From positions 20,333,982 to 20,397,981 of the forward strand of contig OX388314.1 of NCBI GenBank assembly GCA_947579605.1: a DNA stretch of 64,000 nt, written 5' to 3'. Both the position numbers and the translations under genes were made by a program. This document shows, piece after piece, positions 11,593 through 22,700 of this stretch. Each line of letters begins with the position of its first letter. The stretch's first letter is position 1. Under the pieces are notes generated by a model. That model was given only the letters and a program-made list of their open reading frames with translations. It searched no databases and was not told where the DNA came from. This stretch comes from Athripsodes cinereus. Its lineage: Eukaryota > Arthropoda > Insecta > Trichoptera > Leptoceridae.

Positions 11593-13494
11593 TAGTAAAA
11601 TGCAGCTTGTTTAAAATCAATTGTCACAATACTGTCACCTAAATAGTTATAATAGTAAATTATGGTCGCACAAAGTTTAAGTCGTCGCTCACATATATTT
11701 GCCCAGTGAGTATTTTTCAGTCATTTAAATATATGTTTTCAGAAATATAGTTATAAAAATAGTTGTCACTCTTTCATAGTTAATAGTTGCGTTATATTCT
11801 CTACTTGTCCAGATGATCTTATTGGCTTTAATTTTAAATAGAAAGGTGGCAAGGCATACATTTTTTCTAATTAATATTTGATCTCATTGTATGTTTTCGT
11901 TATTATTTGTAGTAAATGCAAGACAGGAAGTAGCTACTACAGAAATGATTCTGTGAAGTAGTCGTTTTCCTATTTACAGAAAATGCATGATAATAATATG
12001 ACCGAATCATCCAGTTTCATAGGACATCACCTGGGTTGTGTAATTGAAGTGGACTCTATTCAGAGACCTGGGTGAGGCCGTGTAGTACTTATGTATATGA
12101 ACAGATACAGTTAAATGTTACTATACAATACAGGTTGATGGTTACTAATGACATATTGTTAAGCTTTGATGTCAGTGTATCCTTAGTTGGCCTCCTCTCT
12201 GTGCTATATTATCTATTTCTATATTAAACCATTCCATTACTATATTAATTACCCCATGCTTTAATTATTTATATTTTATAACAACGCGTGGCAATTTACA
12301 TATTATTCGTCTGAAATCATGAATGCTACCTTTATTCATAGATATTTCATTAATACATCATCTTCTTTCTTTGTTTTTTTGTTTCGAGGGCCAATTCCAC
12401 GTAGATGCATACTTCTTGTAAAGACCGATTTAATACATTCCTGCTTCCAAGATATCGGTCCAAAAAGTACTTTATAAAAATTACAAAAAAAAATGATATC
12501 TGAAATTAGGAGAGTAAGAGAAATGCGGACGTTGGAGAATCGTCTTTAAGCTAGACTGCTAAGAAATCATTGTACTTTGTGGAAATATCTAAAACTGACG
12601 GATAGGAAATTTGCTTGCTAAAATTTATTTATTCATTCTTTGTTTTGAAGGCAAAGTATCTGATGTCGGGTGACGCATGTCATTTAAACATAGGTATTCA
12701 TACAGGTATCAAAAATAAAATTAACTCTGCAAGGGGTCAGATTCAATTTAAAGTTAAATAGTAATAACAAGGATTGGCTAGTCAGGATTTGTTATTTTAT
12801 TGTATTCCAGCTTAACAGTTGTAGAACTTAATCGCTGGACAGTGGATAATATATTTGGATATCGCTATTGAATGTTCAAAATTCTTCCATCTCCTTAACG
12901 ACCACCTGATACGAGTATTCAGATTAGGTAAAATTATAATATATTTTGTCGAGCAGTCGTATGTGTGGTATTATTATTTAGTCTGAAGATCAAGAAAATG
13001 TTTATCTTTCGAGGACGTGACGCCTATCCGTACGTATTAGGTGTTATTTTATTTGTATTAAATATATAAAATGCGATGATATCAGACCTCCATGCGCAAT
13101 AAGGCCGAAAAAAAAACTATCGCCATCGTTTGGTTTTGTTTGTTATTGTTGATTTTTTTTGTACATTTAAGCCCTTTTCACTTACTGAAATTTACATTAT
13201 ATAATTTACGACTTCTCGAATACTTTTATATAGTTAGATTCAAACCAACGAAATCGCAAATATTCTGTCGCAGGATTACATTTTGACTATATTTATGACT
13301 AGTGGTATTTCAATTACAAAATGGAGTAAAAGTTGGAAAAAAACATAATTTTCGCAATAAGCTCGTCCACTGTTCATTAATAATTAAACTCTTTTATTTG
13401 GTGCATTTAGTTCCTTGTATCTTGATTTTTTGTCAATGTATGTTATACTTAGTCGAGATTAAATATTTTTTTATAATCATTATTTTATTATATC
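11593..13494. other. Intergenic, nothing recognised
   Basis: About 1.9 kb of AT-rich sequence. The longest open frames here are AT-rich and resemble no known protein. Confidence 0.4.
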
Positions 13495-13905
13495 AGCTTA
13501 TTTATATGCAGCTGGTCTACTGGCTACCCCTGTTGTGGAATATCCCGTGATGGTATAGTATAGTATGTTCTCAATTAACTTTCACAATCATTCCGATTCT
13601 CTGTGGAGTTCCCACAACAGAATATATAGGTCTCTCCCACTTCTCTGAGTCTCCCACTCGGGAGTGTATGTAAAAGGCAGATAGATACAGTATTCGTAAT
13701 ATATCAGACATTTTTATATATACCTATATAGGTATATAATTAACTTTCACAATCATTCCGATTCTCTGTGGAGTTCCCACAACAGAATAGGTCTCTCCCA
13801 CTTCGCTGAGTCTCCCACTCGGGAGTGTATGTAAAAGGCAGATAGATACAGTATTCGTAATATATCAGACATTTTTAGTTCAGTGATGAGGTAAACCACA
13901 TTTAA
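13495..13905 (+). repeat. Dispersed repeat DR with an internal tandem duplication
   Basis: 13508-13557 is the right end of the family (GGTCTACTGGCTACCCCTG, then CGTGATGGTATAG). It is followed by two copies of a unit of about 165 bp, starting near 13572 and 13738. Each runs from TTAACTTTCACAATCATTCC to AATATATCAGACATTTTT and contains GGAGTTCCCACAACAGAATA and ACTCGGGAGTGTATGTAAAA. The second copy runs into TTCAGTGATGAGGTAAACCA, which is the middle of the DR consensus. The copies differ mainly by a small TATA insertion and one C/T change, so the duplication is recent. Confidence 0.65.
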
Positions 13906-14412
13906 GTCGACTCTACTTGCCTTGCGTAGTTTAAATAGGACCTTGTGTTTAGTTTAAATAGGAACTTGTTTTATTTGAGTTTTTATCATAGTATATTATT
14001 ATGTTGAAATCCTTTACATCCTGGAAGATGTTACACAGAATATTGAACAAATAAATATTTGTGAGAAAAGGATATTTTATCTTTGAATAAATACTTGCAT
14101 TCGTGTTAGTAAATAGAATTTTAGTTCAGTAACGTATTTTATTTGATTTAGGTATAAATGTAAGGTAGGTACTCAGCGAATTTATTATATTTTAAAATAT
14201 ATTGCTTTTCAAATTTTATCTATTATAATTTCACCCATATGATGAGGTATTAAGGTAGTATTAATGATAATATTTTATTATATTCGGTATACCAACTAAA
14301 TGTAATAAACATACGTTTTGTCCTCTTTGTGGCAGTAATAAATCAAGACATCTAACCTGGTTGGAATATACTTTATTGTTTAATTAAAAATGTTATCTTA
14401 TTCTCAGATTCA

Positions 14413-14548
14413 GCGATGAATTTTGCCACCCATCCTGAATATCTTATTTTTTTATTGGCACAGAGAAGACGGCCTACATGTTTATTTCATGCAACTGGTC
14501 TACTGGCTACCCTACTTGTGGGATATGACGTGATGCTGTACTAGTAGT
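14413..14548 (+). repeat. Dispersed repeat DR, right half
   Basis: TTCAGCGATGAATTTTGCCA, CCCATCCTGAATATCTTA, GGCACAGAGAAGACGGCCTA, GCAACTGGTCTACTGGCTAC and GGGATATGACGTGATGCTG follow one another. This order is shared with the copies at 24.6, 30.7 (minus strand) and 39.0 kb (minus strand). Confidence 0.7.
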
Positions 14549-14600
14549 CCTTTTCTTGATGGTTTGCGAACATTTGCCTATTACAAGACATTCGAAAATT

Positions 14601-14912
14601 TACAAAATAAAGTGTTCTTTGCTGGACACTCTACGGAATTACAAAATAAAGTGTTCTTTGCTGGACACTCTACGGAATTACAAAATAAAGTGTTCTTTGC
14701 TGGACACTCTACGGAATTACAAAATAAAGTGTTCTTTGCTGGACACTCTACGGAATTACAAAATAAAGTGTTCTTTGCTGGACACTCTACGGAATTACAA
14801 AATAAAGTGTTCTTTGCTGGACACTCTACGGAATTACAAAATAAAGTGTTCTTTGCTGGACACTCTACGGAATTACAAAATAAAGTGTTCTTTGCTGGAC
14901 ACTCTACGGAAT
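14601..14912 (+). repeat. 39-bp minisatellite, eight copies
   Basis: The unit of 39 bp (TACAAAATAAAGTGTTCTTT followed by GCTGGACACTCTACGGAAT) is repeated eight times with no visible difference. Because 39 is divisible by three and the unit has no stop in two frames, it creates two open frames of about 125 codons with 13-residue peptide repeats. Neither looks like a gene. The unit matches the left end of the dispersed repeat DR (CTTTGCCGGATACTCCGCGA at 24436), so the array is an amplified piece of that family. Confidence 0.9.
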
Positions 14913-14959
14913 TATTTCAGATATTACTTAACACGTAACAATTAGTCAAAATAGGAAAA

Positions 14960-15114
14960 CTGAGCCCGTAGACAATTTGTACTTGGCGATCGCCTACAAA
15001 CGAATTTTCGTCAATAACTGCAACAATAACGCATAATTATACGGTACGTGTAGGTAGATTGTCGAAAAGTTCGCCAGTAGACGATCGCTAAGTACAAATT
15101 GTCTACGGGCTCAG
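14960..15114. mobile_element. Foldback MITE, 155 bp
   Basis: The ends CTGAGCCCGTAGACAATTTG pair over 38 bp (14960-14997 with 15077-15114) with two mismatches. After a small gap the pairing continues (CGAATTTTCG with CGAAAAGTTCG), so nearly the whole element can fold back. No convincing target duplication was seen. Confidence 0.8.
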
Positions 15115-15754
15115 AGCTTGAAATAATTTATCTATTCGTTTCACATCTTCAAACTATCGCAACTTGACAAAAGTAATAAATTTAATATGTAATTATTGTT
15201 TTTATATTATTTAATGTCAGGATGAAGTTATGAATCAATATAAGGAACTTGGTCAAGGGGTTATCCGTTAAATATTTCTAATTAAAGATTAGGTACATAT
15301 GTAATACATAAATAATATTATATCTCAACATATAATACCTACAAAATATAATTATAATCATTGTCTCTTTGTATGAATGATTTCATTGTATAATATAATA
15401 TTATATATACCTGTATATTATAATAATATAATTATGTACCCACATGCGTGATATGTTCATACGGCGCCATTAAACACTAATATTATACATAATATTACAA
15501 ATTAAAACAAAATACCTAAATGTTTTTAGCATAATTATTATGATCATATTGTTTCATAAAATGATTAGTTTTTGTTATCTTTTTTTTCTAATTGACCATT
15601 TATCCATTAATATAGGTCTCTTACTAGTATATCTTTTGTTCTCTCTTCTCTGCATCCATTTTTGTCCCGCGACTAGAATGTAACGTCAGTTCATCTTTTC
15701 TGTAGTATGCCGATGATTTTTTTATCGTATTCTAGGGTCTCCATTTGAGGCGCT
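15115..15754. other. Intergenic, nothing recognised
   Basis: Very AT-rich sequence with ATAATATTATATA tracts. No coding frame or repeat assignment. Confidence 0.4.
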
Positions 15755-16075
15755 TTAGTTTGCAATAACTGTTGAATATTTGAATGTTAAATTTGTATTA
15801 TTTGTTATTAAACTATTCTGTACCATAGACTTTCTAGACTGGTAACTTCTTATCTGCCTGAGATGGAAAAATCCCGAACTCACCGTCCTAGATACATGTG
15901 TATCAAGCGAGAGTGAGCAATCAAGATGAACCTCCAAAAACCTGAGCTCCTTACGTGCATGGTATGATTGCATTACCTCCAATATTTATAGGCTCATTAG
16001 TTAGCAAATGTTGCCTACGAGGGGATGCTACCCACATCATCCCACATGAACTCAGTCTTCTGAGGATAATAATAA
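15755..16075 (-). pseudogene. CR1/L2-like reverse transcriptase fragment
   Basis: The minus strand encodes FLEVHLDCSLSLDTHVSRTV followed by SSGFFHLRQIRS. This is the motif block just after the catalytic YADD region in CR1/L2-type reverse transcriptases (LGVxLDSxLSxxxHI, FFxLRxI). Upstream on the same strand, TEFMWDDVGSIPS in a shifted frame continues the domain. Stops and frameshifts make it a relic. Confidence 0.65.
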
Positions 16076-16114
16076 GTTAGTTTTAAATAATATAATATAA
16101 CAAATAGCCTCGGA

Positions 16115-16150
16115 GCACCCGGCAAAGAATTGGTCTCTCACTCTCGTCTG
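16115..16150 (-). repeat. Dispersed repeat DR, left-end scrap
   Basis: CGGAGCACCCGGCAAAGAAT matches the left-end motif of DR read from the minus strand (compare CGGAGCACCCGGTAAAGTAT at 30.95 kb, minus strand). Only about 35 bp. Confidence 0.4.
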
Positions 16151-16464
16151 TATAATACATATATTATGATAGTTTGTATCATAAAAGAACTGATTTGGTT
16201 CATTAATTACTGTTTTCTAGAATTCAATCAAGCTTACTAAATCAACAGTTATACCTATTTGCTATTTAATCAAAATATTAAGTTTATACCTACATACATA
16301 CCTAAATAAGAGAAAGAATTAGAAGTAGGTACTAGGTACCTATAAAAATTATGAAAATAATTTAACACAAACACTGTTTACTTTCACGAAATTTATTTTA
16401 TCTGCAAAGGCCTTTCAGAATTATATTATAGTCCATCTTCAGTGCTACTTAAGAACTATCTATT

Positions 16465-16485
16465 TTTTTTCTATTTTGTTAACAG
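16465..16485 (+). promoter_or_regulatory. Putative 3' splice site of the first visible GPCR exon
   Basis: A pyrimidine-rich tract ends in AACAG at 16485, about 100 bases before the GPCR start codon. This suggests that a 5' UTR exon lies further upstream, but its position and the promoter cannot be seen. Confidence 0.45.
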
Positions 16486-16508
16486 TTAGAAGGCGCATTG
16501 TAGCAGCC

Positions 16509-16565
16509 ATGTCACCCTTTACTCTAGTTCTGCGGACACAATTCACTTATCTGACACAAGGATAG
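16509..16565 (+). promoter_or_regulatory. Upstream ORF before the GPCR start
   Basis: An 18-codon upstream frame (GCCATGT context, ending TAG at 16563-16565) lies 18 bases before the main ATG and does not overlap it. If the transcript includes this region it could damp translation of the receptor. Confidence 0.4.
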
Positions 16566-16583
16566 CACAGCTCATATCACAAC

Positions 16584-16704
16584 ATGGGAGAAGACTTTGT
16601 GCTGCAGGATCTCATCAATAGGACCCAGCCAGTGTCCTACCCCAGGGCAGCCACTATCACGGCAGCTACGTGCGCCATACTCTTCATTGTCATCGGAGTC
16701 GTTG
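16584..16704 (+). CDS. Tre1: GPCR exon 1 (N-terminus and helix 1)
   Basis: Encodes residues 1-40 plus the first base of Gly41. The ATG is in the context ACAACATGG. It includes a potential N-glycosylation site (INRT) and the start of helix 1. Donor GTTAGT at 16705. Confidence 0.8.
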
Positions 16705-19700
16705 GTTAGTCCTTTTTCATTAATTTACTTATTCACAATATTTAAATATTTCTTGAGATATCTAAGTCATGTACCTATATCTCATCGCTGTAGTGAATTA
16801 CTATCTGCATGTAATTATTAATAGACTACTTTATAGTGTCTGTCTGTCCTGAGCAATCTGAAACCAGTCACCAGCGATTATTTTAATGCATCAGACATCC
16901 TTTTGAATGTATTTTTTTCTTCGCGAGGTTTCCACTCAACTACCCTTTTAGTCCATTTCTGACCCTTAAATATAGCAAGATCCCTGCCCATAACATCTTC
17001 AACTTTGCCACCCTGTCGACGTCGTCAGCATTCTCAATCCGTTGCACGGCTATTACATAACATAGGTTTCATCAATAACATAGGTAGTATTCCTTCAACT
17101 CTTGGTTTAGCTGTAAATTTTATAATGTTGTTTTATAAATATTTGAATACAGATTTGGTTATTAATTCTTAGTCATGAAATAACTGTATTTCCTTTCTGT
17201 CCACATGCAAACAACGCAATACCATTACATGCATCATATATATGTATTTATGTGACTATTCGCGCTGTGTTCCTATACACTAATACATAATATAATACAT
17301 TGATATATATATCATCTTTATTAACAGATATTAATTTATTATGTTTCATTAATTACCAGATGCAATACATTAAACGTCTTTTGCAAACCAGTCACATACT
17401 TACTTGCTTTAAACAATCGTTTGTATGTATATCATTCTCTCCAACTCTACCCTGTCATGCTTAGGTGTGTTAATATTTGTATGCAAATCGCATTTCTATA
17501 ATAGAGATTCTACATTTTCAAGTGTAACTTTGTGGAAATTCATTAGGAGTATTGTATTAAGCATGTTTATTACTGCTGCTGGTCATTAATTTTGACAAAA
17601 AAAAATATAAAATCCAAATATAATATAATATAATAAGTATAATAGAAAATATGTGGTTTTGTGTAGAATATAGGCATCCCAAATATTGATAAATGTTTGG
17701 AGTTAAATAACTATAGGTACTAAAACCACTATATTAATATAATACTACTCACAACCTGGTTTAGACAGGAACCTTTTAATTTTCAAGCGCAATATTTGAC
17801 TTGTTAAACATTCAGATACTTCCCGACACGTTACCATATTTATATGACCTATCGGGTCCCCCCAATGTTGACGATCGCTTGTGAGAAACGCGCTCTATCT
17901 TGCGCACCGTGAAATAGCTCCTCCACGCCTCTCATCTCCGTCCACTCCCGAATATTTTGAGCAACGAGATGCGCTTTCTTCCAATCCCACTACAGCCCAT
18001 GACCATTTGCAGGATCGTGTATTTCTTACTCACTTCAAACTTTCTTTAACATAATACATTCCTGGTATTGATTATTCAGTGCTGTTGACCATGGCATGTC
18101 CACGGGATACCAATATTCCACGAACTGCTGCTGCTAGCCACATTAGTTAATATTCATTCCTTCCTTTTTTATTCATTTTATTGCTATTAGGTTAATAAAT
18201 TTGTCCTTTATAAATTACAGTTTTTTTTTTGTAAATTGCTCTGGTAATTACCTGCTATATGTCCTTATTAACATATTATTCTATGAAATACTTGATAAAA
18301 ATGTAGAATAAATATGTAACATATTATTATATGTATTATGAAATACTTGATAAAAATATAGAGAAGTATATATGATGATGGCATCAAGATAATTCACAAA
18401 AAAAATATTCTGCGACATTTTGCTAGCGACATGTGCTTTTTTTATGATCTCCTAATGATGTATGTAACAACTGACAAAATTATTTCCCATGAAATTATAA
18501 TTTGATTTTGTCATTACTGTCTGTACTCTATAGGCATAAAGATGGTATGTAATATTTTTTCTTGTCTATCGTTATCTTCTATTTGACTTACATATTACCT
18601 ATTATGTAGAAGCCCCCTGGAGTTTAAGTTGGGATAAAATTGTATCTAAAAAATAGCGATGAAAATAAAAATATAATAGTCGCTATTGTACCTTACGTCT
18701 TTTTTAGGGGTGGACTTGAGCTTTGAGACACGATGTTTCAATGTAGGGCATTTTTTTAAAATAATAATAACTAGACAATTTTTTTATTATGCGTCGTTTT
18801 GTGCAAAAACCACCGCAAGGGCCCATTCAAGAATTATAACACCTCCTGAACAATAGGGTATGTAACGCTGCCTTGAATACCTCCACACTTTGTTCGCAAA
18901 TCATAGAGAATTTTGTCGATATATTTCGCTTTTTATCTCTGATTCATGTACCCAGTTAATAATTTGAATTGAATTGAGTTTATATCGACTTGAGCATCGG
19001 TCGGCTTCTTATTTGAATGTTTTATGATAGCAATCCATACACTGAAAGCTCTTTACTGTTTATTACCCTTCATATTATATATACATACATATATGTACTT
19101 TCAGTTGGTACATTAGTACAGTACAAATAATAAACCAACTATAAAGTATGTATTAGGTACATAGTTTACTAGAAGACTACAACATAATCCAAGTGACCAG
19201 CATTTTAGTACTCTGTATCTGTATCTGTTTGCTTGCGTCTGTTTACTGTACATTAGGGTAAATACTACAGTTATTGGTCAAACAACATGTTGAATCCAAA
19301 CTAAAACACATTTTAAAATATTTAGTTATAGTAACTATGTACTACACCAAATAAATTAATGTAGTGTAGTACATAATTACTATAAATAAATATTTTAAAA
19401 ATGTAGCGTGATTACCACATTGTTAGTGCCAATAAAATCAAACAAATTTTAAAATAATAATAATAATAATAAATCTTTATTTCAGTTATAATATGTATAC
19501 ATATAAGTTTTATAGGAATATAATAACAATATGAAATTTAAATTACAACATGGTGGCCTTACTGGGCTTGCGCCTGTATTAAGACCTTACGATTAAAACA
19601 ATATGAATAGATATTTCCAGTTGTCAAAACTCTATAACACAATATTATGACATTATACCGGACTGATCCCACTATATCACTATATATATATATATTCATA

Positions 19701-22700
19701 TCAATCTTGTCAACCCCAACTTATGCCATTACATCACACAGAATATGTTCACATTCATCTATTCCCCTATTAATCAGGAAAGCACGCAGAGCTGTCATTG
19801 ATATGCTTCTCTCATTTTGCCCCAGTACACACTGCACAACATTATTATATAAACGTGGCCCCAGAAATGTGTGAAATCTTTGTGCGAAAGTGGTCACAGT
19901 AGCTGGTGTAACAAGTCTTCCAATCTGTCTGGTATTACGATCATGTATAACAGTTTCCATGGTTCCTATATCTTTGTGTACTTTGCCCACCAACCTGCAC
20001 ATATATATCTGTCTGATATTTAACAGGCCTACCTCACTAAACAATTTTAGAGATGGGTATGTATATGTGAGTTTACGCATTACCTTTATGATTAGTTTTT
20101 GGGCTTTGTTTGCTGGTTCTAAAAGAGTCCTCGCTACTCCACCCCACGCTAAAATAGCATAATTTAAGAGAGAGTGAACCAATGCATAATATATAGTTTT
20201 CAGATGATGAATCCCCAAAATCTGTCTCAATTGTCTGAAAACGTACACTAATTTTCTCACTCGACCTGTCAGGTAGGCAATGTGTTCCCTCCAGTTCAGA
20301 TTCTCATCTATTTGTACCCCCAAATATTTTATGCTCTCAGATCTACCCAGGCACTCACAAGCTGTGCAAGATGTGCAAACCAAAATAGGATCTCTCGAAC
20401 CCGCGCATTGGTGACTGCGAATAATTGTGCTTTGCTTTGGGCCTCCATTTTTTCTGATTGAGAAACAAATCAATTTAGTTTTGTTCGCATTAAGAGTTAA
20501 AAGATTGTGGTTCAGCCAAGTATTAACCCTGTCAAAGCCCTCCTGTCCACTATGCAAAACCTCATTCCATGTCCTACCCTCGAATAGCAAGACAGTGTCG
20601 TCAGCGAACGTTATTATTCTACCCTGTTTGAGAGTCAATTCACACAGGTCGTTTATGTACATTAGGAAAAGCATTGGTCCAAGAATACTACCCTGAGGCA
20701 CACCATATGATATGATAGTAGAATCGCTTTCCATTTCATTATATTTAATGACTTGCTTTCTATCATGTAGGTAGCTCTCAAACCATTTGTTTGCCTTTCC
20801 CCTGACACCGCACAGATGCATTTTTCTGAGAAGTAGCCGATGGTGTACGGTGTCAAAGGCCTTGGCTAGGTCCATAAACACCCCCACACATCTGCCTCCC
20901 CCATCCAAACTCTGCGACACATACTTTGTTAATTGCAATATTGCATCCTCAGTGTTAATACCATTTCTGAAACCAAATTGACTAGCTGAAAGCAATCCTC
21001 TTGTTTCCAAAAACTTAACCAATCTTATTTTCATTAATTTTTCCAGAATCTTTGACACACCACTCAGAAGTGATATAGGTCGGTAGTTAGATACTTCCTT
21101 TGAGTCGCCTCCCTTATAGATAGGACAGAGAATAGACTTCTTCGCAGAGTCGGGGAAAATCCCATCCGATACACTGAGGTTAAATATGTATGCAAGTGGA
21201 TCAGCCAAATAATCCCTACATTCTCTTATAACTTTAGTACTTATTCCATCATGACCCAGAGCGCTACCCACATTGAGAGACGATATAACTGTAATCACTT
21301 CCTGTGGAACAGTGGGGGCAACAAAGAAAGAGTCTCTTGGCTGGACAGAAATCTTAATATTTTTTGTTAAGTTCTCAACGGTCATTGAAGAGTCGATTAA
21401 CTTAGCCATCGCCAATCTCTCACCCACACCAGCAAAGTAGTTATTAATTTTATTCAATTCTTCCTTCAGTTCACATTCCTTTTTATCTTTTGTGAGATTA
21501 CTAATATCCATTTTGGATTTGGTACTTATGTTTAGATAGTCTTTTATTATTCGCCAACATTCTTTAGGTTTTTGCTTATTTTCCCCCATTAGATTTTCAT
21601 AGTGTTTTATCTTTGTTATTCTGATTAGTCTTGTGCACATGTTTCTGTAGCTTATGTAATATTGTTTGAGTTCATTGTTCGAAGGATTTTTTTGACTTTG
21701 TCTATGCAGTTTGTCTCTCTTTTTCAATGAAGTAACTAACCCAGCTGTGATCCATTCCTTCAGCATTTTCTTATTTCCAGAGTTGGATTGAATCCTCTCA
21801 TTGTTTTTAATGTGTCGTAGTACAATCGTTTCAAACTCATTTAGCGCCTTGTTCACATCTGAGGTATTAAAAACATTAGTCCACAATTCTTTGCTTAGTT
21901 CTAGCTTAAGATTGACATAGTTCAGTTTTTTGTGCGCTGGTCGTTTCTTATCTCTTCCATGACATTCATCCTGCAATCCAATCATAACAGGGTAGTGATC
22001 AGTGATGGCTGTTTGACAAATTACTGCTTGTGCTTTTAATTTTGATTTTATCATTATGTGATCCAGGCAAGAGTTTCCTCTAGTAGGTTTATGTATTGCG
22101 GGTATAAAACCATGCATCCCAAGAATGTTAAGATAGTCCTGTGAGACTTCCGCTTCCTTGTCACAAATATCAATGTTTATATCTCCAGTCAAAATTGTTG
22201 TTTTTCTTTGAGGATTATTCTGTAAAATTGCGTTTAAAGATTCCAGAAAGGGATGTACATTTCGGAAAGAAGGTGGTCTATAAATGCAAATTATTCTAGT
22301 ACAATCATTAATATCAGCAATCAGGCAGTTTGCATCCACTATTGTCATTGATTCTTCGATCGTCGTGTTGAGATTTTGTTTGATATATATATAACAATTC
22401 CATCGTTCTGATTGTAATGTTTAGTAGTTTTAAATGCTCTATATCCCTCAAGCTCCTTAGTAATATATGTATCCGTGATCCAGCTTTCTGTAAGTACCAT
22501 AATATCATAGTTTATATTAAGACTTTTTTTTAGTATACAAAATGAGTCAAAGTTTTGATTTATGCTACGTATGTTTACGTTCAGAAGTTTCATTGATAGT
22601 TTACTGGTGATAGTTTTTGCACATGATTCCATTTCTTCGTGTTCTATAGTTGCTATATGTTCATATTCATCCAGGTCAGATTGGTACTCCTGAACAACTT

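Noticed and set aside
14556..14945. Open frames of 124 and 129 codons with 13-residue peptide repeats
   Set aside because: They exist only because the 39-bp minisatellite unit has no stop in those frames. No start context, no flanking coding signal and no known protein.
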